Shown piece after piece: positions 56,509-64,000 of a DNA stretch of 64,000 nucleotides. The notes beneath the pieces are model-generated. The model had not been told where the DNA came from. It saw nothing but the letters and a program-made list of their open reading frames with translations, and ran no database searches. This DNA comes from Thiolinea disciformis DSM 14473. GTDB taxonomy: Bacteria; Pseudomonadota; Gammaproteobacteria; Thiotrichales; Thiotrichaceae. Location of the stretch: the NCBI RefSeq assembly GCF_000371925.1, contig NZ_AQVE01000004.1, forward strand, positions 149,082 through 213,081, given 5' to 3'. Made by a program: the position numbers and the translations under genes. Position 1 is the first letter of the stretch. Each line of letters begins with the position of its first letter.

Positions 56509-57939
56509 TTAAGCTGTTAATTGCGTTTTATTTATATGAGAATCTGAAATAGATTTCACCAATAAATTATCAAATCCTATACTCACTAGCTGCAATCCCT
56601 TGCCCACTTCCAAAATTTTATAAAAACCAGATTGCATTAAAAAATCTTCAGATTTATCTAATAAAAAGCCAACTTCATTCTTAATAGAGTTGACCATACT
56701 CAAGACACCATCTACTCTATTCCCGACTACGGAATTACTAGATTCATCTATTAAATATAAAAATTCTTTAAAAAAATCTTTTAAACCACTACTTGCCTCA
56801 CCCGTAAAGTCCAAAATAACTTTATAAGATGTAATAAAAATATCAATCAAAGAAATCAATTTAATAAAATTTTCTATTTTTTTGAAAACTTCAATGATAA
56901 AACTAATTTTTTTTATCAAAAATTCTTTAAGACCCGCATCTGACAATATCTCAGCAATTTTTTTTGTAATTTCATGACTCAAAATCTGAGATATTTTTTC
57001 TAAAAAATTCTTCAATATATTACTTATTGATTCCAGTTTTTTATTTTCAAATAATTTCCTTAAATCATTAAAAACCAAGCCTTTACTACCTACTAATTTT
57101 ACTATTTCTTCAGATATGTCTATTGCTTTACTACCGACTTCTTTAAATAATTTTAAATAATCGAGTCCGCCAGAAAAAATCAACTTTCCTAATTCTGTTA
57201 ATTTTGAAAAATCTATCTTCTTAATACCGTCTTTAACCTGATCCCAAACCTCTGAAATTTTATCGATAAAACCACTGAACCCTCCTGACTTTTGAATACC
57301 ATTTAGTAAATCAGCCCCTTTTTGAGGATTCACATTAGCGATTGAGGTAACTATTCCACCTAATTGCTCAGGCTCAAGCTTATCGATATTACGGGTAATA
57401 GATGCTCCCACATCATCCATATCCAGTTTTTCTACTAAGGCAGGATTTTTTGCCAACTTATCAGACAAGGAGGCTGGATTCTCGACTACATCAGCCGTTG
57501 CTAACGAGCCTTCTTCCCACTGTTTAGCCTCTTGTTTAGCAGCTTCATTGATAGAAGCCGTATCCGCATTTGATTTAACAGGCTCTTCAATATGCTCACG
57601 TAAACGCATGGAAAACCGAATACGATTGGCATACCCCGCGACTTGACGCGCCTCAAAACTTTCAATAACAACATCGGTTAATTCAGAGCCAATCACAATA
57701 TCGGCGGCAAAAGGGAGCGGACTCGCCTTAGCCTGTGCCTGACGTAATTGTTCCATTTGCTCAAAGGCTTGCTCGCCTAATAACAAGCCTTCTAACACCA
57801 AGTTAATAGGTTCGCGCCCCATATCTTGGAATACACTGCCTTGTTGTTCAGGCACACGTTGTTCTACCAGTGTACGTGCTTCTTCGGTATAAAGGTTTTG
57901 TGCGCCTGGTAAACTGATCTTCCCTAAACGAACTGCCAT
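56509..57939 (-). CDS. gpU/DNA-circularisation-like tail protein with long helical C-terminus (tape-measure candidate)
   Basis: 476 residues. Residues 1-120 (LGKISLPGAQNLYTEEARTL; GREPINLVLEGLLLGEQAFE; DVVIESFEARQVAGYANRIR) have the fold pattern of P2 gpU/Mu gp43-type tail proteins. The rest is strongly helical, with many Ile/Leu/Phe/Lys and no known enzymatic motif. It is AT-rich and could act as a short tape measure, because no separate tape-measure gene is found. In Mu, the circularisation-like protein sits next to the tape measure and hub. It follows the hub here. Confidence 0.6.
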   Translation of the reverse strand: MAVRLGKISLPGAQNLYTEEARTLVEQRVPEQQGSVFQDMGREPINLVLEGLLLGEQAFEQMEQLRQAQAKASPLPFAADIVIGSELTDVVIESFEARQVAGYANRIRFSMRLREHIEEPVKSNADTASINEAAKQEAKQWEEGSLATADVVENPASLSDKLAKNPALVEKLDMDDVGASITRNIDKLEPEQLGGIVTSIANVNPQKGADLLNGIQKSGGFSGFIDKISEVWDQVKDGIKKIDFSKLTELGKLIFSGGLDYLKLFKEVGSKAIDISEEIVKLVGSKGLVFNDLRKLFENKKLESISNILKNFLEKISQILSHEITKKIAEILSDAGLKEFLIKKISFIIEVFKKIENFIKLISLIDIFITSYKVILDFTGEASSGLKDFFKEFLYLIDESSNSVVGNRVDGVLSMVNSIKNEVGFLLDKSEDFLMQSGFYKILEVGKGLQLVSIGFDNLLVKSISDSHINKTQLTA

Positions 57940-57952
57940 GTATTAAGCCTCG

Positions 57953-58984
57953 CTAACATGTCAAATGGGTAACTAAACCCGTTTGCCGACTTAATTCATG
58001 CCGAACGCAGCGAACTCTAAGAGGATGATTGTTTTCTTTTAATAATGGGGTAACGCTGTGATCTTTTGGAATTTTATCTAATACAACTAGATCAGCGGGC
58101 ATCACTGATGCTGTGCCATGTACACTAATCTTTCCTCCAATACGTCGCGATGCTAACCACGTCATACGCGCTAGTGCAGACTGCTCAACCGCTTCCTGTG
58201 TTCTCAATGCGCCATCATAAACACGTCTCACTTGTTTGCCTAAGCTACCACTGCGTACATTGCCCTGCTGATCAAGGCTAACCTTACTCGAAATACTAGA
58301 AATATCTGCACTAAGCCAATGTGCTTTTTCTGCGCCCTGTGTACCACCAGCGCCTTCACCCCATAACTCTATACTGTCAAACGGCAAACGCTGTTCAATC
58401 ACCTGCAAAGCACGAATTTGACGCCCAAACTCAAAATGATGTTCTGTACCCCGTTGTGTAGGGGTAGTTACATAGATTTTGCCATCACCTTTACAATAAA
58501 GATCAGCACCACAACACTCTGCTAACTTGGTTAGATGACTTAATAGAGGCTGATGAGGATGAATGAGATAAGACTGTACCTCAGCTCCTTGACATATTTC
58601 ACCACACTCAAGATCAGCTTGACTGATTAAGTCTTTGATGATGAAGTGTAGTTTTACCTTTTCATACACTATTGCTAACTGTTTACTGGCTAAGCGTGAA
58701 ATAGCGTCAAGGGCTAAAATTTTTTGAGTTCCAGCGCTAATTTCCATATCAGTCACTTGCCCTGTAAATACAGTGTGCATCCCTTGACCTGTATTTAATT
58801 CAACTTTAACGCTTTCACCGATGGCTAAGGGTTTAAAATTCGCTCCCGATAACTCAAACTGACAAAACCCACCTAAGCCATCCATGCCTAATTCTGTAGT
58901 TAAGGACAGTAATAAGCGATCATTGTCTTTAATTTGATTAGTCGCCACATAACTACCCGCAGTAACTTTGTAAGCAAGTGTCAT
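57953..58984 (-). CDS. Baseplate hub protein (gpD/gp27-like)
   Basis: 343 residues. Strand pattern FTGQVTDMEISAGTQKILAL; HFIIKDLISQADLECGEICQ; LTKLAECCGADLYCKGDGKI and the ending RCVRHELSRQTGLVTHLTC match the late control gene D / gp44-type hub proteins. It forms the ring under the tube that holds the spike. Start overlaps the preceding stop by 4 bp. Confidence 0.85.
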   Translation of the reverse strand: MTLAYKVTAGSYVATNQIKDNDRLLLSLTTELGMDGLGGFCQFELSGANFKPLAIGESVKVELNTGQGMHTVFTGQVTDMEISAGTQKILALDAISRLASKQLAIVYEKVKLHFIIKDLISQADLECGEICQGAEVQSYLIHPHQPLLSHLTKLAECCGADLYCKGDGKIYVTTPTQRGTEHHFEFGRQIRALQVIEQRLPFDSIELWGEGAGGTQGAEKAHWLSADISSISSKVSLDQQGNVRSGSLGKQVRRVYDGALRTQEAVEQSALARMTWLASRRIGGKISVHGTASVMPADLVVLDKIPKDHSVTPLLKENNHPLRVRCVRHELSRQTGLVTHLTC

Positions 58985-60072
58985 GGCAATAAACCATGTC
59001 GGCGAACAATCAGTTTTAACTGTTCATTAAAAACTTCCAGACAATTACTAGGATTCTCTGCACTATGCTTGGTGCGATCCTGTTTTCCTGTAAAAGTGGA
59101 ATCAACAAATAAAGGCTCAGCACGATTAGCGTGAAACGTAGATGCAACCTGATCACTCTGTTCTGGTTCTATGCTGGAATTGGGCGGCAAAGGTGTTTGA
59201 TAAGTCGATTCAAACACAGGCTTTGGCAAATAAGACTCTATCGACTGTGATGTTGAAGCACCTACAGTTTTTTTAGCGCGGATAGGCAAACCATAGGGGG
59301 TGTTATTCACTACTGGTAATGCAGTTTGAGTATTTGTCTGACGACTACTGACTTGCTTACTCCTAAGATTCTCCAACGCAATGGCTTCAGTAGGTAGCAT
59401 TGAATAATCATGTATAGGTTTAAGGTGATTTTGTTCTTCAATAATCTCTAATGGCTTAGAGACACCATCAATATTTTGCGTTAGTTCATGCTTTAAGTTT
59501 GTATGAACCATAACACTGGTAAGCTGATTACTAGGGGAGCTACTGGTACTCGTTTGCTCAGAAACAGGTGAGAAATGCTCCCGATCGTCTGCTAAAGAAT
59601 TTGCTTTATAGGTTACGGGGGTCGCATGAAGTTGACTTTCATTACCCCTCGCCACCAGAAGATGATTGCCTGTAGCCAGAATAGGTTTACGATTATGGAT
59701 AGGCTGCACTTGAGTTAACAACGGTACAGCATTCAACGACGCCTCATCCATGAAATCATTACTTTTTGCTAACATAGTATGGACTGGCATCTGTAACAGA
59801 GCCTGTCCTTGCTTATGAATAGGCATTACTGTTGAGCCAGATACACCCGTTGATGGCCTTAGTTGAGAAGTGCTTGGAGTAGTTGTAGAAGAGTCTGCAA
59901 CAGTTTTACTGGCTGGAACATCAAGCACCCTTGAGACCTGAGCCTCTGATAACGCTGCTGGCACACTTAACTCCATTTCTAAGTGATACAAAGCATCTTC
60001 CATGCAACGAGTAATAGGCTCTAATAATCTCATCAACAAGGTATCTATAGATAACTGAGTTAACCTATGCAT
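58981..60072 (-). CDS. Long unstructured protein of the contractile operon, unknown
   Basis: About 363 residues. The ATG at 60072 has GAGG eight bases upstream; the frame stays open to 60087. Short helices at the start (LSIDTLLMRLLEPITRCMED) and the end (CLEVFNEQLKLIVRRHGLLP) flank ~290 residues rich in Ser, Thr, Gln, Pro and His with little predicted structure. The two ends look like docking motifs and the middle like a flexible linker. Starts 1 base after the upstream stop. Function unknown: a tail-length, anchoring or assembly factor is possible. Confidence 0.55.
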   Translation of the reverse strand: MHRLTQLSIDTLLMRLLEPITRCMEDALYHLEMELSVPAALSEAQVSRVLDVPASKTVADSSTTTPSTSQLRPSTGVSGSTVMPIHKQGQALLQMPVHTMLAKSNDFMDEASLNAVPLLTQVQPIHNRKPILATGNHLLVARGNESQLHATPVTYKANSLADDREHFSPVSEQTSTSSSPSNQLTSVMVHTNLKHELTQNIDGVSKPLEIIEEQNHLKPIHDYSMLPTEAIALENLRSKQVSSRQTNTQTALPVVNNTPYGLPIRAKKTVGASTSQSIESYLPKPVFESTYQTPLPPNSSIEPEQSDQVASTFHANRAEPLFVDSTFTGKQDRTKHSAENPSNCLEVFNEQLKLIVRRHGLLP

Positions 60073-60073
60073 G

Positions 60074-60985
60074 TTACTCATCCTCAATCTGAATCAATAC
60101 CGCATCTGGTGCATCTGCAAGCTTAGATCGTTGTGGAGCAGAGCGAACAGGTGGCGATAATGGTAGTAGTGGTGAACATGTTTCTACTTGATCTAACATA
60201 GCTATTAAGCGATCTACTTCAAAAGCGGGAGTTGCCCACACTTGACTTGGAGTCCAGCCTAAGGCCTTACATAAACGCAAGGTGCGCTTAGCAATGTATG
60301 TTGATAATTGTTGACTTTGTGTTAATCCATCGCCTGTTAATAAGGCATCCAACCCCGTGTGATTTGGCATATTAAGTTGTACCACTTGATTGAATAAAGT
60401 GGTGGTTTGCGCTGCATTTAGGCTATCTAACACGGCTTCAGGCAGATCAATCACACAAGCTTTAATCATAAGGTTTAAGTAGTTGATAGGATCAAAGTAA
60501 TGGTTTTGTTGGGCATGATCATCAACATGAAATAAACTTGCGTTCAATGCGAATAGGCGTTGCTGCTCAGCCCACGGCTTTAAGGTAAACACCTTACCTT
60601 CGTAATGAAATTCAGGGTTATTAAGCCCTGTGGTTAAGTCGGCCTCATTACCACCATTCAACCACCACAGAATCAAAGCCGTTATAGAAGCAGATGGTTC
60701 GATAGCAAGATTATTATCGGTTAATACTTGCTCGATTAAGCTTTCAACGCTTACGCTAAGACCTGTTGACGTAATGACTAAACTATTGCGTAACGCTCTT
60801 AAGTGCTGAGCATAGTGCCAAACCTGCAAACAAAACGGTGTAGGCGTTAAAACCTGCAATTCATACCCTGCGCCCTGGTAAATCAGACTCCACAATACAC
60901 CATCTAACACTATTTCATAGTTGGCAGTGAGTCGGTCTGATTGAGACCTAGAATGACCGTTAGGAGCAAAGCCCTCCTGTGCCAT
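60074..60985 (-). CDS. Unknown protein following the tube gene
   Basis: 303 residues, soluble, mixed alpha/beta (YEIVLDGVLWSLIYQGAGYE; LLSPPVRSAPQ near the end). It occupies the place of the tail-assembly chaperone or gp41-type genes after the tube in phages but is longer than those. An interior segment (LNASLFHVDDHAQQNHYFDP; YINYLNLMIKACVIDLPEAV) lacks recognisable motifs. Eight bp downstream of the tube gene. Confidence 0.5.
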   Translation of the reverse strand: MAQEGFAPNGHSRSQSDRLTANYEIVLDGVLWSLIYQGAGYELQVLTPTPFCLQVWHYAQHLRALRNSLVITSTGLSVSVESLIEQVLTDNNLAIEPSASITALILWWLNGGNEADLTTGLNNPEFHYEGKVFTLKPWAEQQRLFALNASLFHVDDHAQQNHYFDPINYLNLMIKACVIDLPEAVLDSLNAAQTTTLFNQVVQLNMPNHTGLDALLTGDGLTQSQQLSTYIAKRTLRLCKALGWTPSQVWATPAFEVDRLIAMLDQVETCSPLLPLSPPVRSAPQRSKLADAPDAVLIQIEDE

Positions 60986-60993
60986 AAACTGTT

Positions 60994-61389
60994 TTACTCT
61001 TCACGTACACGAGTAGCCGTGAATACATAGGTAGTGACGACGGTTCCACCTGCACCAATACTAAAATCCTTACTCTCCACAAAACACTCATCAAAAGAGA
61101 CTACACGTTTAGCTGAGTTCGCCGACTCATCTTTTTTAAGATTTGCAACGATTTGGAATTGGGCTTGTTTATCTAATAAACTATCTAACTTGTAATGTGC
61201 TGAACGCACTGTCATTTCACCTTGCACTACCCGTAAACCGAAATTAACAGTAACACGCTCGCCACTCCCAATTGCACGAATATCTTCACGTTCAGTGACA
61301 ATGCGATAGGCTAAAGACTGTAGCCCCTCAACCACTTCGCCATCGACCAATACATTACTACGGTTAGCACTAAAAACAGTTGCTGCCAT
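60994..61389 (-). CDS. Tail tube protein
   Basis: 131 residues, beta-rich, typical length of phage or CIS inner tube proteins. Motifs: NVLVDGEVVEGLQSLAYRIV, RAIGSGERVTVNFGLRVVQG and the C-terminal VVTTYVFTATRV. AAGGAA precedes the ATG. Second gene of the operon, after the sheath, as in many myophage tails. Confidence 0.8.
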   Translation of the reverse strand: MAATVFSANRSNVLVDGEVVEGLQSLAYRIVTEREDIRAIGSGERVTVNFGLRVVQGEMTVRSAHYKLDSLLDKQAQFQIVANLKKDESANSAKRVVSFDECFVESKDFSIGAGGTVVTTYVFTATRVREE

Positions 61390-61400
61390 GCTGGGTTTCC

Positions 61401-62774
61401 TTAAACTTGTACAAGAACAGTGGCGTAAATGAAATCAATGGCTCGTACTGGGCGAACAGCCATATCAATACGCACAATTCCCTGCGCAAAATCGGTTTGA
61501 CTGGAATAAACATTCACTTTAAAGGCTGGATCAGAACCGTCGGTGGAGGGCACAAGTGCACCTTCTTTTTCCATTTGCATTAAGAAGGCAATGAGTTTTT
61601 GTTTGAGAGCAATGCGCCCATCTTCGTTATTCAAACGACCAATAAACAGTTCACTAATACTTTTGACACCGCGTACTGCATGGTCGGCAATACGGCGCAC
61701 ACTGATTTGATCACCATCACTGGTTAAACCCCTGAGCACAATAATACCGCGTCCCTGATAACTCACGACAGGAACGATATTTTGCTTCAACAGTGCTTCT
61801 TGAGTTTCAACGCCTAGACTAGGGCTTACCGAAGCAATGGATAATGATTTGAACGTAGGTGATTGAAAATAATCAAGACTACCTATCATGCCTGCAACCG
61901 CTCCAGCAGTAGATGCGGGTGCAACCAAGACCATACGATCAGAATGCAATGTTTCTGACAATTTCACTGCATTCTCTGAAATTTCTTGTTCTGATGACCC
62001 TATTACTTGAGCAAAACCAATCCGACCTTGGCTTTTTTTACTCATTTCTTCGCAATGACTACTGATTTGGCTATAAATTTCTTTAGCAGCGTCGATATCA
62101 ACAGTCGAAGGTATAGATACCATTACCATATCGACATCAGGTTCATTTTTTAATTTATTGATGGCATCGCTAGTTAGATCGTTCCAAGATTCATTACTAC
62201 CATTAGCCAGAGGAATTCTTACTTCTTGTGTAGGAGTGTTTTGGCTGGAATTTTCTTGTTTTGGAAAGGAAACAGTATCAAGGACACGTAAAAAACTTGA
62301 ATTATGTTCAAGCTGTTTTAGAAAATCAGATTCTTTGATATTTCTATGCGTCTCTACTAATTTTTCCTTAAAATAAATTTTTAGATCACAGGCAATATTC
62401 CCACTAATACTTTTCCAAAACACAGAATATGCAATTTCATTTCCTAATGTTCCAGGTATTTTACTTTCAAGTTTGAAGTTCCCTTGATCTGAATGAGTAT
62501 GATTTGCTTTAGTAATTTTATCTTTATATTCTAGGGGAATAATAACCAATTCTGATACACCATTACTAAGTGCTTGCAGAACCTCCGGCATAGTGTAGGC
62601 ACTAGCAGAACCAAATAACTCAATAAAACGATTCCAACTTTTAACGCGCCCTAGACCTTGTGTTGGTATTTTCTCTGTTAAACCAATAAGTCCCAAGATA
62701 CCAGAAGGAGCTAGTTGTGGTGGCAAAACCTCTTTAACAACTTTTACTTCAACGCCCGGAATAATTAATGTCAC
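61401..62774 (-). CDS. Contractile tail sheath protein
   Basis: 457 residues. N-terminal LIIPGVEVKVVKEVLPPQLA and GILGLIGLTEKIPTQGL, then the sheath core (SWNRFIELFGSASAYTMPEV; GMIGSLDYFQSPTFK). The family C-terminus is RRIADHAVRGVKSISELFIG, ALKQKLIAFLMQMEKEGALV and the terminal hook IDMAVRPVRAIDFIYATVLV. It contracts to drive the tube into target cells. First gene of the 17-gene run 62774-45500. Only one sheath gene is present. Confidence 0.93.
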   Translation of the reverse strand: MTLIIPGVEVKVVKEVLPPQLAPSGILGLIGLTEKIPTQGLGRVKSWNRFIELFGSASAYTMPEVLQALSNGVSELVIIPLEYKDKITKANHTHSDQGNFKLESKIPGTLGNEIAYSVFWKSISGNIACDLKIYFKEKLVETHRNIKESDFLKQLEHNSSFLRVLDTVSFPKQENSSQNTPTQEVRIPLANGSNESWNDLTSDAINKLKNEPDVDMVMVSIPSTVDIDAAKEIYSQISSHCEEMSKKSQGRIGFAQVIGSSEQEISENAVKLSETLHSDRMVLVAPASTAGAVAGMIGSLDYFQSPTFKSLSIASVSPSLGVETQEALLKQNIVPVVSYQGRGIIVLRGLTSDGDQISVRRIADHAVRGVKSISELFIGRLNNEDGRIALKQKLIAFLMQMEKEGALVPSTDGSDPAFKVNVYSSQTDFAQGIVRIDMAVRPVRAIDFIYATVLVQV

Positions 62775-62874
62775 TCTACACTCCTCGCAGTAATTTCATC
62801 CCTTATTCCAGTCAAAATAAAAGATATTTTAAGAGTCTTTTAAAATTTTTACTTAGAATAACACATTAAACTTA

Positions 62875-62924
62875 ATGATTTAAAAAGTTAATCATTTTAA
62901 AATCATGTATATTTTTTATACATC
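62875..62924. promoter_or_regulatory. Inverted repeats upstream of the contractile-system operon
   Basis: AATGATT (62875-62881) with AATCATT (62891-62897), and ATGTATA (62906-62912) with TATACAT (62918-62924). Both lie about 100-150 bp before the sheath start in an AT-rich stretch (62775-63000) that should hold the operon promoter. They may be operators. The gap otherwise contains no gene. Confidence 0.45.
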
Positions 62925-63020
62925 TTGAGTATAGTAGCTAATCCATAATTAACACAATGCACTTTAGTTGTAAGAGAGGTCATGTCTTAGAAGAATTGAA
63001 TGCTGGTGTTTATACCGTTA

Positions 63021-63070
63021 AGCATCATCCGATGCTGTAGTGGATACAGAGGTAGTGTGATAGTCACACT
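63021..63070. repeat. Two short perfect hairpins near the DUF3833 remnant
   Basis: AGCATC-atcc-GATGCT at 63021-63036 and AGTGTGA-tag-TCACACT at 63054-63070. They lie just before the DUF3833 fragment, at the proposed edge of the injection-system cluster. Function unknown. Confidence 0.4.
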
Positions 63071-63106
63071 CGCGTTGAAGTGTCGTTACTGTGAGAGGAA
63101 TGAGCA

Positions 63107-63181
63107 GTATTAAACCGTGCGATTACGACTAAATTTGGCTTTAAAGTAGGTGAATTAGTGTTGAGTTTTGAAAAATTATAA
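63107..63181 (+). pseudogene. C-terminal remnant of a DUF3833 gene
   Basis: 25 codons ending TAA encode TTKFGFKVGELVLSFEKL, preceded by VLNRAI. The last 24 codons of the intact DUF3833 gene (ends 43988) match with one substitution at protein level, while most nucleotide differences are at third positions. No start or upstream DUF3833 sequence is present, so it is a truncated paralogue. Confidence 0.8.
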
Positions 63182-63232
63182 ATCCGCCCTACTATAACAC
63201 TATCATCCCCCACTGAATGTAATACAGCGCCG

Positions 63233-63922
63233 ATGTTAGTGTTATTGGTTGAAGATCATCGTTTACTGGCACAAACCATTATGGACTACCTCAATAGCGA
63301 ACAGATTGAGGTAGACTATGCCGCCCACGGCTTACAAGGTCTGCACCTCGCCACGACCAATACTTACGATGCCATCTTATTAGATATAAACCTGCCTGAA
63401 ATGGATGGTTTTGAACTCTGCCGCCAGCTCCGCCAACATTTTGCCATTGATATTCCTATTTTAATGCTCACGGCACGTGATCAATTGGATGATCGACTCA
63501 CGGGCTTTGAACAAGGCGCGGATGATTATTTAATTAAACCTTTCAATAACAAGGAGTTAGTGGCAAGACTCAAAGCCTTAATCAAACGTTATCGCGGTGA
63601 AGTTGCCTCCAAACGTTTGCAATGGGGTGATTTAGTCTTAGATACTGGCACACAGCAAGTGTGGCGGGAAGGCAGGGAAGTCATTTTATCACCCACTTGT
63701 TTTAAAATCTTACGCATTCTGATGCGTGAATCTCCGCAGGTGGTGAGCCGCGAACAGTTACATAATGAGTTATGGGGCAGTGATACACCTGATACCGATT
63801 CGTTGCGTAGTCATATCTACAATCTACGCAAAGCACTCGACCAACCTTTTCAAGCAGAACTGATTCAAACCGTTAAAGGTGTTGGCTTGCGCCTATTTGC
63901 GCCTGTGCAAAACGCACCTTAA
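63233..63922 (+). CDS. OmpR/PhoB-family response regulator
   Basis: 229 residues. Receiver domain with acidic pocket (LLVEDHR), phospho-acceptor Asp51 (LLDINLPEMDG), Thr80 (MLTARD) and Lys102 (LIKPF). Winged-helix DNA-binding domain from ~130 (LSPTCFKILRILMRESPQVV; LRSHIYNLRKALDQP; IQTVKGVGLRL). Its end overlaps the tail of a convergent histidine-kinase gene by 50 bp. Target genes are unknown; the contractile operon promoter is 460 bp away in the opposite direction. Confidence 0.93.
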   Translation: MLVLLVEDHRLLAQTIMDYLNSEQIEVDYAAHGLQGLHLATTNTYDAILLDINLPEMDGFELCRQLRQHFAIDIPILMLTARDQLDDRLTGFEQGADDYLIKPFNNKELVARLKALIKRYRGEVASKRLQWGDLVLDTGTQQVWREGREVILSPTCFKILRILMRESPQVVSREQLHNELWGSDTPDTDSLRSHIYNLRKALDQPFQAELIQTVKGVGLRLFAPVQNAP

Positions 63923-64000
63923 CACAAGTCCCTTGTTGGGGCTGGCTTTGAATGGATAGTTGCCACTGATAGCGATCACACAACCGTTTTACAATATCCA
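63873..64000 (-). CDS. Histidine kinase, C-terminal fragment (runs off window)
   Basis: 41 codons enter the window on the minus strand and end with TAA at 63875-63873. They read DIVKRLCDRYQWQLSIQSQP followed by QQGTCVKVRFAQ, the final segment of a HATPase_c kinase domain. It is probably the partner of the adjacent response regulator. The convergent, tail-overlapping arrangement is less usual for such pairs. Confidence 0.75.
   Translation of the reverse strand, partial: DIVKRLCDRYQWQLSIQSQPQQGTCVKVRFAQAQIGASQHL

Noticed and set aside
45500..62774. Complete prophage
   Set aside because: Only tail-type genes are present; no capsid, portal, terminase, lysis, integrase or repressor gene was found.
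45500..62774. Canonical T6SS cluster
   Set aside because: Sheath is a single phage-type protein, hub and spike are separate genes, and no TssJLM membrane complex, ClpV or TssB/C pair is encoded.

Overview
The window looks like a chromosomal segment of a free-living gammaproteobacterium with moderate to low GC. A Thiotrichales-type organism (Thiothrix or Leucothrix relatives) is one possibility, but this rests only on gene content and style and is weak. Ordinary housekeeping genes (htpG, purL, a BktB-like thiolase, ppnP) are interleaved with accessory blocks. No rRNA, tRNA or CRISPR array was seen.

Region by region. 1-9.2 kb (minus strand) is a type VI secretion effector island: VgrG, a TPR protein, a PAAR protein, an RHS toxin with a variable C-terminus, a putative immunity gene, a small membrane protein and a truncated CHAP-like cysteine hydrolase. 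No T6SS structural genes are present. 9.3-14.1 kb holds a rhizopine-catabolism-like set: a MocD-type three-histidine-box oxygenase, a MocE-type Rieske ferredoxin and a MocF-type reductase, divergent from a LacI regulator and an IolI-like TIM-barrel isomerase. 14.1-21.1 kb is mixed: two paralogous secreted small proteins, an M48 peptidase/TPR membrane protein, a 107-bp MITE inserted in an IS1-family remnant, a Rid protein and a GmrSD-like DUF262/DUF1524 defence protein. 21.4-25.1 kb is a ribose/inositol-type ABC importer whose permease gene carries an in-frame amber stop. 25.5-45.5 kb is mostly housekeeping or envelope genes: a beta-helix protein, MFS, GST, YiaAB-PspA, htpG with a textbook sigma-32 promoter, a glycosyltransferase, ppnP, a hydrolase-thioredoxin fusion, thiolase, purL, a DUF2878/chalcone-isomerase-like/DUF3833 trio and a leaderless beta-helix protein.

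45.5-62.8 kb (minus strand) is one long operon for a phage-tail-like contractile injection system. It encodes sheath, tube, hub, spike, gp25, baseplate J, P2-I-like protein and collar or fibre proteins. Embedded between the spike gene and a three-repeat protein is a 416-residue protein with the hallmark motifs of the ExoY/edema-factor/CyaA class of host-activated nucleotidyl cyclase toxins. I see no AAA+ ATPase, classical long tape measure, tail terminator, capsid or lysis gene. The cluster ends near a truncated DUF3833 paralogue, followed by an OmpR-type regulator and the tail of a convergent histidine kinase.

Main message: two contractile weapons lie in one window. The operon at 45.5-62.8 kb, apparently armed with a eukaryote-directed cyclase toxin, is the best candidate for an undescribed system.
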